In this document: positions 1-11,929 of the stretch, piece by piece
How the letters are laid out: the number at the start of each line of letters is the position of its first letter
Numbering within the stretch: position 1 is the stretch's first letter
Origin: Gallaecimonas sp. GXIMD4217
GTDB taxonomy: Bacteria; Pseudomonadota; Gammaproteobacteria; Enterobacterales; Gallaecimonadaceae
Direction of reading: 5' to 3'
Assembly (NCBI RefSeq): GCF_038087665.1
Contig: NZ_CP149925.1
Location: 1 to 64,000, forward strand
Length of the DNA stretch: 64,000 bases
Notes under the pieces: generated by a model
Seen by the model: the letters and a program-made list of their open reading frames with translations, nothing else
What the model was told of the DNA's origin: nothing
Databases searched by the model: none
Made by a program: the position numbers and the translations under genes

Positions 1-936
1 GTGGCGGACAACCCGGGCAAGGCCTATAACCCGCTGTTTCTTTACGGCGGTACCGGCCTGGGTAAGACCCACCTGCTCTATGCCGTGGGCAACACCATAC
101 TGGCCAAGAACCCCAAGGCCAAGGTGGTGTACATGCACTCAGAGCGCTTCGTCCAGGACATGGTGCGGGCGCTGCAGAACAATGCCATCGAGGAGTTCAA
201 GCGCTACTACCGCAGCGTCGACGCCCTGCTCATCGATGACATCCAGTTCTTCGCCAACAAGGAGCGCTCCCAGGAGGAGTTCTTCCACACCTTCAACGCC
301 CTGCTGGAAGGCAACCAGCAGATCATCCTCACCTCGGATCGCTATCCCAAGGAGATCGACGGGGTGGAGGATCGCCTCAAGTCCCGCTTCGGCTGGGGCC
401 TGACGGTGGCCATAGAGCCGCCAGAGCTGGAAACCCGGGTGGCGATCCTGATGCGCAAGGCCGAGGAGCACGACATCCAGCTGTCCGGTGAGGTGGCCTT
501 CTTCATCGCCAAGCGGCTGCGCTCCAACGTCCGTGAACTGGAAGGGGCCCTGAACAGGGTCATCGCCAACGCCAACTTCACCGGCCGGGCCATCACCATC
601 GACTTCGTGCGCGAGGCGCTGCGGGATCTGCTGGCGTTGCAGGAAAAGCTGGTGACCATCGACAACATCCAGAAGACGGTCGCCGAATACTACAAGATCA
701 AGGTGGCGGACCTGCTCTCCAAGCGCCGCTCCCGGTCCGTGGCCAGGCCACGACAGCTGGCCATGGCCCTGGCCAAGGAGCTGACCAACCACTCCCTGCC
801 CGAGATCGGCGACGCCTTCGGCGGCCGCGACCACACCACTGTGCTGCACGCCTGTCGCAAGATCCAGGAGCTGCGGGAGAGCTCCCACGACATCAAAGAA
901 GATTACGCCAACCTGATCAGAACCTTGTCCTCTTGA
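1..936 (+). CDS. dnaA: Chromosomal replication initiator DnaA (5'-truncated by window edge)
   Basis: ATP-dependent initiator that binds DnaA boxes and melts oriC. Only the last 311 residues are present; the family is about 460 residues, so domains I-II and the true start lie before base 1. Visible are the Walker A loop ([11 protein letters not shown]), Walker B (LLIDDIQFF), the arginine-finger region of the AAA+ core, and the C-terminal domain IV box-binding signature ([15 protein letters not shown]). It is almost identical in sequence style to E. coli DnaA. dnaN follows after 15 bp and recF and gyrB after that, the classic origin-proximal operon, so the origin should lie just before the window. 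Confidence 0.98.
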   Translation: MADNPGKAYNPLFLYGGTGLGKTHLLYAVGNTILAKNPKAKVVYMHSERFVQDMVRALQNNAIEEFKRYYRSVDALLIDDIQFFANKERSQEEFFHTFNALLEGNQQIILTSDRYPKEIDGVEDRLKSRFGWGLTVAIEPPELETRVAILMRKAEEHDIQLSGEVAFFIAKRLRSNVRELEGALNRVIANANFTGRAITIDFVREALRDLLALQEKLVTIDNIQKTVAEYYKIKVADLLSKRRSRSVARPRQLAMALAKELTNHSLPEIGDAFGGRDHTTVLHACRKIQELRESSHDIKEDYANLIRTLSS

Positions 937-951
937 TAGCGGAAATCGGTC

Positions 952-2061
952 ATGAAATTTGTCATCAACAGGGAATTACTGCTTCGCCCACTGCAACAGG
1001 TGGCGGGCGCGGTGGAAAGACGACACACACTGCCCATACTGGCCAATGTGCTTATCGAGGTGAGTAATGGCTTACTGTCGCTGACAGGCACGGATCTCGA
1101 GGTCGAGCTCACCGGCCAGTTGACCCTGACCGAGGCCAGCCAGGAAGGCCGCATCACGGTGCCCGCCAAGAAGCTGGTGGACATCATCCGCGGCCTGCCC
1201 GATGGCTGCGACATCACCTTCGATCTCGACGGCGAGCGCGAACGCCTGCTGGTGCGCTCCGGCCGCAGCCGCTTCTCGCTGTCGACCCTGCCGGCCCAGG
1301 ACTACCCCAATATCGAGGACTGGCAGGGCGACATCAGCTTCCAGATGGCCCAGGGCCAGCTGCGCAAGCTGATCGACTCCACCCATTTCTCCATGGCCAA
1401 CCAGGATGTGCGTTACTACCTGAACGGCATGCTGTTCGAGACCGAGGGACAGCTGCTGCGCACCGTGGCCACGGACGGGCACCGCCTGGCCTTGGGCAAG
1501 TGCCAGCTGGACGGCGTCAACCTGCCGGAAAACCAGGTCATAGTGCCGCGCAAGGGCGTGTTGGAGCTGGTGCGGCTGCTCAACCACGACGATGCCATGG
1601 CCCAGGTCCATATCGGCAGCAACCATATCCGCGTGGTCACCGACGAGTTCACCTTCACCTCCAAGCTGGTGGACGGCCGCTTCCCCGACTACCGCCGGGT
1701 GCTGCCCAAGGCGCCGGAAGCGACCCTGGAGGCGGACCGGGAAGTGCTGCGCCAGGCCTTTGCCCGCGCCTCCATCCTCTCCAACGAGAAGTTCCGCGGC
1801 GTGCGCCTGAACCTGGACGGCAGCGAGCTGAAGATCACCGCCAACAACCCGGAGCAGGAAGAGGCGGAGGAGATCCTGGAGGTGAACTACCAGGGCGCGC
1901 CCCTGGAGATCGGCTTCAACGTCAGCTACCTGCTGGACGTGCTCAACACCCTCAAGTGCGACACGGCACGCATGAACTTCGTAGACGCCAACTCCAGCAC
2001 CCTGCTGGAAGACGCCCGCTCCGACGACGCCCTCTACGTGGTCATGCCCATGCGGCTTTGA
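952..2061 (+). CDS. dnaN: DNA polymerase III sliding clamp, beta subunit
   Basis: 369 residues (E. coli DnaN is 366). It forms the dimeric ring that tethers DNA polymerase III to the template. The N-terminus MKFVINRELLLRPLQQV and the C-terminal YVVMPMRL tail are hallmark clamp sequences, and three repeated clamp folds fill the length. The ATG at 952 gives the standard N-terminus. dnaA ends 15 bp upstream and recF starts 1 bp downstream, so the three are probably co-transcribed. Confidence 0.98.
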   Translation: MKFVINRELLLRPLQQVAGAVERRHTLPILANVLIEVSNGLLSLTGTDLEVELTGQLTLTEASQEGRITVPAKKLVDIIRGLPDGCDITFDLDGERERLLVRSGRSRFSLSTLPAQDYPNIEDWQGDISFQMAQGQLRKLIDSTHFSMANQDVRYYLNGMLFETEGQLLRTVATDGHRLALGKCQLDGVNLPENQVIVPRKGVLELVRLLNHDDAMAQVHIGSNHIRVVTDEFTFTSKLVDGRFPDYRRVLPKAPEATLEADREVLRQAFARASILSNEKFRGVRLNLDGSELKITANNPEQEEAEEILEVNYQGAPLEIGFNVSYLLDVLNTLKCDTARMNFVDANSSTLLEDARSDDALYVVMPMRL

Positions 2062-2062
2062 T

Positions 2063-3154
2063 ATGAGCGTTGTCCGGCTCGGCCTGCAGCACTTTCGCAA
2101 TATCCGTGAAGCCCAGTTGGAGCCCAACCCGGGCTTCAACTTTATTCTGGGCCCGAACGGCAGCGGCAAGACCAGCCTGCTGGAGGCCCTCCATTACCTG
2201 GGGGTAGGGCGCTCGTTCCGCACCAGCCAGAACAACAGGGCCATCCGGGATGGTGAAAACGCCTTCGTTCTGCACGCCCGTAAAGAGAGCGAAGGACGTT
2301 TGCATCAACTGGGCATGCAGCGGGATCGCCAGGGCCAGGTGACCCTGCGCCTTAACGGCGAGAGCCAGCATCGGCTCAGCCAGCTGGCCGAGGTGTTGCC
2401 GCTGCAGCTGATCACCCCGGAGAGCTTCAGCCTGCTCACCGGCGGCCCGGCCAATCGCCGCCAGTATCTGGACTGGGGGGTGTTTCACGTGGCGCAGGAT
2501 TTCCTGGACCACTGGGGCCGGGTCAGGCGGCTGTTAAAACAGCGCAATGCCCTGCTCAAACAGCGCCCAAAAGGGTATGATGAACTCAGTTACTGGGACG
2601 GCGAGCTGGCCCGCCACGCCACCGCCCTGACCGGGCTCCGTGAGGCCTATGTGGCCGCCCTGAAGCCGGTGCTGGCCGCCATCACGGCGCCGCTGCTGCC
2701 GAACTATGAGTTGCAGCTGGACTTCAGCCCGGGCTGGGACCAGGACAGGGACCTGGCAACCCTGCTGGCCGGTCAGTTCCAGCGGGATCTGATGCTGGGC
2801 CACACCACGGCCGGTCCCCACAAGGCGGATCTGCGCATCAAGGTGAAGGGCACGCCGGTTCAGGAAGTGTTCTCCCGTGGCGAATTGAAATTGCTGGTCT
2901 GTGCCATGAAGCTGGCCCAGGCCGAACTGCTGAACGAAACCAAGGACAAGCAGGTCAGCTTCCTGATCGATGACCTGCCGTCCGAGTTGGATGGTGGTAA
3001 ACGCCGTCTGTTGACGCAGGCGCTGGCCAAGACCGGCGCCCAGGTATTTGTCACCGCCATCGACGCGGACAAAGTGGACGATATGGTGGCTGGATTGGAT
3101 GCGGTATCCCTGTTCCACGTGAAACAGGGCCAGGTGTCCACCGCCCATTCATAA
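2063..3154 (+). CDS. recF: DNA replication and repair protein RecF
   Basis: SMC-like ATPase that helps load RecA at gaps in replicating DNA (RecFOR pathway). 363 residues. It has Walker A GPNGSGKTSLLEAL near residues 30-43, the signature helix region around GELKLLVCAMKLAQAELL, and Walker B FLIDDLPSELD. The start codon is 1 bp after the dnaN stop. The gene carries an exact consensus parS palindrome at 3111-3126 (encoding LFHVKQ) and a second, two-mismatch version at 2481-2496, so the coding sequence probably doubles as partition-complex binding DNA. Confidence 0.97.
   Translation: MSVVRLGLQHFRNIREAQLEPNPGFNFILGPNGSGKTSLLEALHYLGVGRSFRTSQNNRAIRDGENAFVLHARKESEGRLHQLGMQRDRQGQVTLRLNGESQHRLSQLAEVLPLQLITPESFSLLTGGPANRRQYLDWGVFHVAQDFLDHWGRVRRLLKQRNALLKQRPKGYDELSYWDGELARHATALTGLREAYVAALKPVLAAITAPLLPNYELQLDFSPGWDQDRDLATLLAGQFQRDLMLGHTTAGPHKADLRIKVKGTPVQEVFSRGELKLLVCAMKLAQAELLNETKDKQVSFLIDDLPSELDGGKRRLLTQALAKTGAQVFVTAIDADKVDDMVAGLDAVSLFHVKQGQVSTAHS
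2481..2496. promoter_or_regulatory. Degenerate parS (ParB-binding) site inside recF
   Basis: TGTTTCACGTGGCGCA differs from the inverted parS consensus TGTTTCACGTGGAACA at two of 16 positions. It sits in recF codons reading VFHVA, a stretch also conserved in other RecF proteins, so the match could come from protein constraint alone. ParB binding here is inference. Confidence 0.35.
3111..3126. promoter_or_regulatory. parS site, exact consensus, inside recF
   Basis: TGTTCCACGTGAAACA matches the Bacillus subtilis-type parS consensus (TGTTNCACGTGAAACA) at all 16 positions. ParB proteins bind this palindrome and spread to organise the origin region. It lies in the last codons of recF, about 3 kb into an origin-proximal window, where parS sites are expected. 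Confidence 0.9.
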
Positions 3155-5584
<2,430 letters not shown>

Positions 5585-5593
5585 CGGATACTG

Positions 5594-5620
5594 AAAAGGC
5601 GGGGCAACCCGCCTTTTTTT
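5594..5620 (+). terminator. Intrinsic terminator after gyrB
   Basis: A perfect 10-bp stem (AAAAGGCGGG/CCCGCCTTTT) with a GCAA loop, followed by a T run. It closes the dnaA-gyrB transcription unit. Confidence 0.92.
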
Positions 5621-5642
5621 ATACCCGGAGTTTGAGACCGGT

Positions 5643-6653
5643 ATGAGCCTCTTCAAGCGTCTTTTCAATGTGCGTGAGCCCCTGACCATGGACAGGCCCA
5701 GATCCCTGGCGGCGGACCAGCCCGAGCCCCACCGCTTTGACGGCGGTGCAGATCGGGAGGTGCAGGTGGATATCGCTGCCTCCAATGCCCGCTTTTACGA
5801 CCTGCTGTTCGGTGCCCGGGCCCGGGCTTCCGACAAGCTCAACCGTCTCGAACAGTTGGTGCTCGATGGTATCGCCAGCCAGTTGGGAGATCCCGAGCTG
5901 CTGGCCAACAAGGTGGTGCGCCTGCCCCGGATCCTGGTCAGGCTCAGGGAGTTGTTGCGTGACCCCGATACCGGTATGGCGGATCTGGAGGCCTTGGTTA
6001 ATCAGGATGCCGCCCTGGCCGCCGACGTGGTGCGTATGGCCAATGGTCCCCTGTTCAGGACAGGTAGTCGCGAGCTGACCAGCCTCAAGGCCGCCCTGGT
6101 GGCCATCGGCACCGAGGGGACGGCCCAGGTGGTGACGGCGGCCCTGGCCGCCCAGCTCTACCGTATCAAGCCCATCTATTTCCGACTCTTCGGTGAGAAA
6201 GTCTGGCAGCATGCCCTGCTCACGGCGGTTCGGATCAAGGCGCTGGCGAAGGGGCAGGGGCTGGATGGGGACAGCCTCTACCTGGCCGGCCTGATCCAGA
6301 GCCTGGGCCATGTGGTGATCTTCCGGCTGCTGGTGGATGCCTTCGAGCAGGAAGAGCCGGGCGTCCAGCCGGACTCGCTGCTGTTTCGCAGGCTGATGCG
6401 CCAGAAGGGCAAGCAGATCTCGGCCTTGCTGGCCGGGCAGTGGCAATTGCCGGCAGAGCTCTGCGGCTGGCTCGAAGAGCAGATGCTGGAACGGCCAGTC
6501 TCCCGGGAAGGCCGGCTGTTGAAGCTGGCCTCGGATCAGGTGGTGACCCTGATGCTGTTCCGTGAGGGGCTTATCCAGCAGTCGGAATACCGGGCCCTGG
6601 CCGTGGAGCTGGAGGCCGATGCCGACGATCTGCTGGCCCTGGGTTCCACGTGA
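5643..6653 (+). CDS. HDOD domain-containing protein
   Basis: 336 residues. From about residue 90 to 290 it resembles an HDOD domain (PF08668), a helical HD-related fold found in signalling proteins. Recognisable elements are LPRILVRLRELLRDPDTGMADLEALVNQDAALAADVVRMAN (typical first half) and the later SLYLAGLIQSLGHVVI segment, where the canonical GLLHDIG is GLIQSLG. The usual HD metal ligands are therefore absent, as is normal for HDOD proteins. Substrate and partners are unknown. Its TGA stop at 6651-6653 lies inside a parS palindrome. Confidence 0.75.
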   Translation: MSLFKRLFNVREPLTMDRPRSLAADQPEPHRFDGGADREVQVDIAASNARFYDLLFGARARASDKLNRLEQLVLDGIASQLGDPELLANKVVRLPRILVRLRELLRDPDTGMADLEALVNQDAALAADVVRMANGPLFRTGSRELTSLKAALVAIGTEGTAQVVTAALAAQLYRIKPIYFRLFGEKVWQHALLTAVRIKALAKGQGLDGDSLYLAGLIQSLGHVVIFRLLVDAFEQEEPGVQPDSLLFRRLMRQKGKQISALLAGQWQLPAELCGWLEEQMLERPVSREGRLLKLASDQVVTLMLFREGLIQQSEYRALAVELEADADDLLALGST

Positions 6654-6657
6654 AACC
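6642..6657. promoter_or_regulatory. parS site 1 of a tandem triplet
   Basis: GGTTCCACGTGAAACC: perfect 14-bp core GTTCCACGTGAAAC with both end bases changed but still palindromic. It overlaps the stop codon of the HDOD gene. Confidence 0.85.
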
Positions 6658-6670
6658 CCTTTTATCGTCC

Positions 6671-6686
6671 TGTTCCACGTGAAACC
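6671..6686. promoter_or_regulatory. parS site 2 of a tandem triplet
   Basis: TGTTCCACGTGAAACC matches consensus at 15 of 16 positions. It begins exactly 29 bp after the start of site 1. Confidence 0.87.
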
Positions 6687-6699
6687 TCGGCGGCGCCCC

Positions 6700-6715
6700 A
6701 GTTCCACGTGAAACA
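6700..6715. promoter_or_regulatory. parS site 3 of a tandem triplet
   Basis: AGTTCCACGTGAAACA matches consensus at 15 of 16 positions. It begins exactly 29 bp after the start of site 2 and abuts the A run of the next terminator. Confidence 0.87.
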
Positions 6716-6745
6716 AAAAAGCCCCGGCCATGGCCGGGGCTTTTT
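6715..6745. terminator. Bidirectional terminator between HDOD gene and glyS
   Basis: Palindromic GCCCCGGCCATGGCCGGGGC core (6721-6740) flanked by six A and five T. It can stop transcription from both converging sides. Confidence 0.9.
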
Positions 6746-6759
6746 GCTGTCCGCATGCC

Positions 6760-8826
6760 TTACTGGAGTACGGAGATGTCGGCCACCTGCAGGAACAGGC
6801 TGCGCAGGCGGTTGAGTATGGCCAGGCGGTTCTGCCTCAGGGCTTCGTCGTCGGCCATCACCATGACGTTGTCGAAGAAGGCGTCCACGGGCTCCCGCAA
6901 GGCCGCCAGGGCGGTCAGGGCCTGGCCGTATTCGCCGGCGGCGAACTGGGGCGCCAGCTCGGCCTCCAGGCGGCTCACGGTCTGGTACAGGGCCTTCTCC
7001 TCGGCCTGGGCCAGCTTGTCTTCGGCCACGGCCGTGGGCAGTTCGCCGTCCAGCTTGCCAAGGATGTTGCCGACCCGCTTGTTGGCGGCGGCCAGGCTCT
7101 CGGCGGCGTCCAGTTCACGGAAGGCGGACACGGCCTTGACCCGGGCGTCGAAGTCGAAGGGCTTGGTGGGGCGGCGCACCAGCACGGCGGTGATCACGTC
7201 GCCGCCGAAGCCTTCGTCCTGGTACCAGCTCTTGAAGCGGCCCAGCATGAAGTCCAGCACCTCTTCCTCGACCTTGGCGTTGCTGAGCTTCTCGCCGAAC
7301 AGGCTGATGGCCTCGCGGATGATCAGGCGCAGATCCAGGTGCAGGCCGTTCTCCACCATGATGCGCAGGGCGCCCAGGGCGGCGCGACGCAGGGCGAAGG
7401 GATCCTTGTCGCCCTTGGGCGCCTGGCCGATGCCGAAGATGCCCACCAGGGTGTCCATCTTGTCGGCGATGGCCAGGGCACAGGACACCGGGCTCTGGGG
7501 CAGGGCGTCGCCGGCGAAGCGGGGCTGGTACTGCTCGTGCAGGGCCAGGGCGACTTCTTCGGCCTCACCGTCGATGCGGGCATAGTGCATGCCCATGGTG
7601 CCCTGGGTCTCTGGGAACTCCATGACCATCTGGGACATCAGGTCGCACTTGGACAGCAGGCCGGCGCGCTGGGCCTTCTCGACGTCGGCGCCGAGCTGGG
7701 AGGCGATGAAGCCGGACAGGCCGGAGATGCGCTCCACCTTCTCCTTGAGGGTGCCCAGCTGCTTCTGGAACAGCACGGTGGCCAGGCTGTCCAGGCGGTT
7801 GGCCAGCTTCTGCTTCTTGTCGGTGTTGAAGAAGAACTCGGCGTCGGCCAGGCGTGGGCGCACCACCTTCTCGTTGCCGGAGATGATCTGGCTGGGGTCC
7901 CTGGACACCAGGTTGGACACGAAGATGAACCTGTTCATCAGCTGGCCGTCCCGGTCGTAGACCGGGAAGTACTTCTGGTCGCCCTTCATGGTGTAGACCA
8001 GGGCCTCGGCGGGCACCTCCAGGAACTTCTCCTCGAAGCTGGCCACCAGCACCACAGGCCATTCCACCAGGGAAGCCACTTCCTCCAGCAGCTCCTCTTC
8101 CAGGCCGGCCACGCCGCCCAGTTTGGCGGCCTCGGCCTCCACCTCGGCCTTGATGCGGGCCTTGCGCTGCTCGTAGTCGGCCAGCACCTTGCCGCGGCTC
8201 TCCAGCTGGCCCAGGTAGTTGTCGGCGTGATCCAGTTCGAAGCTGGCCTCGCCCATGAAGCGGTGGCCGCGTACGGTGCGGCCGGAGGTGATGTCCAGCA
8301 CGGTGCCGGGCACCACCTGATCGCCCATCAGCAGGGTCACTGTGTGCACGGGACGGATGAACTGGGTACGTTTGGCGCCCCAGCGCATGGGCTTGGGAAT
8401 GGGCAGCTTCTTGAGGGCGCCTTCCACCATGGCCGGCAGCAGCTCGGCGGTGGCCTTGCCCTTGACCTCGGCCTTGTGCAGCAGCCATTCGCCCTTGTCG
8501 GTGACCAGGCGCTCGGCCTGGGCCACCTCGATGCCGTTGCCGCGGGCCCAGCCCATGGCGGCCTTGGTGGGGTTGCCGTCGGCGTCGAAGGCGGCCTGTA
8601 CGGCCGGGCCGCGCTTTTCCACCACCTTGTCGGCCTGGGCGCCGGCCAGGGCCTTGACGGTCAGGGCAAGGCGGCGGGGGGCGGCGTGCCACTGGATGCC
8701 CTCATGGGCCAGCTCGGCGTCGTCCAGTTCCTTGGCCAGGCCCTCGGCGAAGGCCTCGGCCAGGGTGCGCAGGGCCTTGGGGGGCAGCTCTTCGGTACCG
8801 ATTTCGATCAGCAGGTTCTCGGCCAT
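6760..8826 (-). CDS. glyS: Glycyl-tRNA synthetase, beta subunit
   Basis: Beta subunit of the tetrameric alpha2-beta2 glycyl-tRNA synthetase; it carries tRNA recognition and completes the enzyme that charges tRNA-Gly. 688 residues (E. coli 689). The N-terminus [20 protein letters not shown] and the central [10 protein letters not shown] and [12 protein letters not shown] segments are typical, with a C-terminal anticodon-binding domain. Its ATG directly abuts the glyQ stop with no gap, so the two subunits are translated from one message. Confidence 0.98.
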   Translation of the reverse strand: MAENLLIEIGTEELPPKALRTLAEAFAEGLAKELDDAELAHEGIQWHAAPRRLALTVKALAGAQADKVVEKRGPAVQAAFDADGNPTKAAMGWARGNGIEVAQAERLVTDKGEWLLHKAEVKGKATAELLPAMVEGALKKLPIPKPMRWGAKRTQFIRPVHTVTLLMGDQVVPGTVLDITSGRTVRGHRFMGEASFELDHADNYLGQLESRGKVLADYEQRKARIKAEVEAEAAKLGGVAGLEEELLEEVASLVEWPVVLVASFEEKFLEVPAEALVYTMKGDQKYFPVYDRDGQLMNRFIFVSNLVSRDPSQIISGNEKVVRPRLADAEFFFNTDKKQKLANRLDSLATVLFQKQLGTLKEKVERISGLSGFIASQLGADVEKAQRAGLLSKCDLMSQMVMEFPETQGTMGMHYARIDGEAEEVALALHEQYQPRFAGDALPQSPVSCALAIADKMDTLVGIFGIGQAPKGDKDPFALRRAALGALRIMVENGLHLDLRLIIREAISLFGEKLSNAKVEEEVLDFMLGRFKSWYQDEGFGGDVITAVLVRRPTKPFDFDARVKAVSAFRELDAAESLAAANKRVGNILGKLDGELPTAVAEDKLAQAEEKALYQTVSRLEAELAPQFAAGEYGQALTALAALREPVDAFFDNVMVMADDEALRQNRLAILNRLRSLFLQVADISVLQ

Positions 8827-9738
8827 TTACTTGCCCTCCTTGCACATGGGGAAGCCCAGGGCCTCGCGGGCCGCGTAGTATGCCTCGGCACAGCCCTTGG
8901 CCAGGGTGCGCACCCGCAGGATGTAGCGCTGGCGCTCGGTCACGGAGATGGCGTGGCGGGCGTCCAGCAGGTTGAAGGCGTGGGAGGCCTTCATCACCTG
9001 CTCATAGGCGGGCAGGGGCAGGGGCGTTTCCAGATCCAGCAGGGCCTGGCACTGCTTCTCGCACTCGTCGAAGACCTGGAACAGGAATTCGACATTGGCG
9101 TGTTCGAAGTTGTAGGTGGACTGCTCCACCTCGTTCTGGTGGAAGACGTCGCCGTAGCTGATCTTGCCCAGGGGGCCGTCGGCCCAGACCAGATCGTAGA
9201 CGGAGTCCACGCCCTGGATGTACATGGCCAGGCGCTCCAGGCCGTAGGTGATCTCGCCGGTCACCGGGCTGCACTCCAGGCCGCCGACCTGCTGGAAGTA
9301 GGTGAACTGGGTCACTTCCATGCCGTTCAGCCAGACTTCCCAGCCCAGGCCCCAGGCGCCCAAGGTGGGGGATTCCCAGTTGTCTTCCACGAAACGGATG
9401 TCATGGACCTCGGTGTCGATGCCCATGGCGCGCAGGGAGCCCAGGTAGAGCTCCTGGATGTTGTCCGGGCTCGGCTTGATGACCACCTGGAACTGGTAGT
9501 AGTGCTGCAGGCGGTTGGGGTTCTCGCCGTAGCGGCCGTCGGTGGGCCGGCGGGAGGGCTGCACATAGGCGGCGGCATTGGGCTCGGGGCCTATGGAGCG
9601 CAGGAAGGTCATGGGGTGGAAGGTACCGGCACCCACTTCCATGTCCAGGGGCTGGATAACGGCGCAGCCTTGCTGGGCCCAGTAATCCTGTAGCGCCAGG
9701 ATCAGACCCTGGAAGGTCTTGATGTCGTATTTTTGCAT
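8827..9738 (-). CDS. glyQ: Glycyl-tRNA synthetase, alpha subunit
   Basis: Class II catalytic subunit that activates glycine. The start at 9738 ([16 protein letters not shown]) gives 303 residues, the same as E. coli; the open frame extends 22 codons further upstream but lacks conserved sequence there. Conserved blocks include [39 protein letters not shown] and [14 protein letters not shown]. It is first in the glyQS operon and divergent from tag, 83 bp apart. Confidence 0.97.
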   Translation of the reverse strand: MQKYDIKTFQGLILALQDYWAQQGCAVIQPLDMEVGAGTFHPMTFLRSIGPEPNAAAYVQPSRRPTDGRYGENPNRLQHYYQFQVVIKPSPDNIQELYLGSLRAMGIDTEVHDIRFVEDNWESPTLGAWGLGWEVWLNGMEVTQFTYFQQVGGLECSPVTGEITYGLERLAMYIQGVDSVYDLVWADGPLGKISYGDVFHQNEVEQSTYNFEHANVEFLFQVFDECEKQCQALLDLETPLPLPAYEQVMKASHAFNLLDARHAISVTERQRYILRVRTLAKGCAEAYYAAREALGFPMCKEGK

Positions 9739-9821
9739 CTTGATTGGCGTCTTCGCTGTTTTCGCGGCAGAGTAAAGCCGCAGTATACCGCGATCCACGG
9801 TCAAATTTGGAGCAGAAAGCC

Positions 9822-10397
9822 ATGTTGGAATGCGCCTGGCGAACGGAGCATCTGGACTATATCGACTACCACGATCGGCAGTGGGGAAGGCCGGTGCTGG
9901 ACGGCCCGGAACTCTTCGCCAAGCTGTGCCTGGACGGCCAGCAGGCGGGCCTGAGCTGGCTCACCATATTGCGGCGCACCCAGGCCTATCATGACGCCTT
10001 CCACGGCTTCGAGCCCGAGAAGGTGGCGGCCATGACCGAGTCGGACGTGGAGCGGCTATTGAACAACAGCGGCATCATCCGTCACCGCGGCAAGATAGAG
10101 TCCATCATCAGGAACGCCAGGGCCTACCTGGACATCGACGATTTCAGCACCTACCTCTGGGGCTTTATGGACGGGCGGGTTCAAGTCAACCAGTGGTCGG
10201 GAAGTGAGCAAGTGCCCACCGCCAACTCCCAAGCCAGGGCCATGGCCAGGGATCTCAAGAAGCGGGGTTTCAGCTTTGTGGGCGAGACCATCTGTTACGC
10301 CTTCATGCAGGCGGTGGGCATGGTCAACGATCACCTGGCCCATTGCCCCTGCCACAGGTGCTGTGTCGACGAGGCCAAGGCAAAAGGGCTGCTGTGA
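9822..10397 (+). CDS. tag: DNA-3-methyladenine glycosylase I
   Basis: Base-excision enzyme that removes 3-methyladenine from alkylated DNA. The ATG at 9822 gives 191 residues, with GGAG about 9 nt upstream. C4 and H17 (YHDRQWG) and the C-terminal [11 protein letters not shown] region match the structural zinc ligands of E. coli Tag. The pocket residues W6, Y13, Y16 and W46 are present. The acidic pocket residue equivalent to E38 is Asp ([11 protein letters not shown]), a conservative change. A second, divergent Tag-like gene lies at 45466-46149. Confidence 0.93.
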   Translation: MLECAWRTEHLDYIDYHDRQWGRPVLDGPELFAKLCLDGQQAGLSWLTILRRTQAYHDAFHGFEPEKVAAMTESDVERLLNNSGIIRHRGKIESIIRNARAYLDIDDFSTYLWGFMDGRVQVNQWSGSEQVPTANSQARAMARDLKKRGFSFVGETICYAFMQAVGMVNDHLAHCPCHRCCVDEAKAKGLL

Positions 10398-10415
10398 GCC
10401 CTTTTCCGACGCCTG

Positions 10416-10658
10416 CTACAGCCCCTTGCGGATCAGGTAGCGATAGGGCTTTTCCGCGGTCTCCAGGGCCACCAGGGTGTGGTCCATGAAACGGCAGAAG
10501 CTGGGGATGTCGCGGGTGGTGGAGGGATCGTCGGCCACCACCAGCAGGGTCTGGCCGTCCTCGAGCTTACGGATCTTGCCGCGCACCAGCATCACCGGCT
10601 CGGGGCATTTCAGGCCCAGGGTGTCCAGTCGATGGTCGGCGGCGTCAAAGTGGCTCAT
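10416..10658 (-). CDS. tusA: Sulfurtransferase TusA
   Basis: 80 residues. It carries persulfide sulfur toward 2-thiouridine modification of tRNA wobble positions. The catalytic Cys18 lies in the family signature GLKCPEPVM, and the C-terminus [10 protein letters not shown] is nearly the same as in E. coli TusA. It is transcribed on the minus strand, convergent with tag 18 bp away. The fadBA terminator lies just upstream. Confidence 0.95.
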   Translation of the reverse strand: MSHFDAADHRLDTLGLKCPEPVMLVRGKIRKLEDGQTLLVVADDPSTTRDIPSFCRFMDHTLVALETAEKPYRYLIRKGL

Positions 10659-10694
10659 GGGGAACTCCGGTCAAAAAGTGCGCAGATTTTACCC

Positions 10695-10727
10695 AAAAAC
10701 AAAAAGCCCGGGAAGACCCCGGGCTTT
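10695..10727 (-). terminator. Intrinsic terminator of fadBA
   Basis: Stem AAAGCCCGGG/CCCGGGCTTT with a 5-nt loop; on the minus strand it is followed by two runs of five U separated by one base. It lies 20 bp after the fadA stop. Confidence 0.88.
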
Positions 10728-10747
10728 GTCTTTTGTGGCGTCGGACT

Positions 10748-11929
<1,182 letters not shown>

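Noticed and set aside
6730-9693. 987-residue open frame antisense to glyS and glyQ
   Set aside because: Same composition artefact; it spans two unmistakable minus-strand genes.
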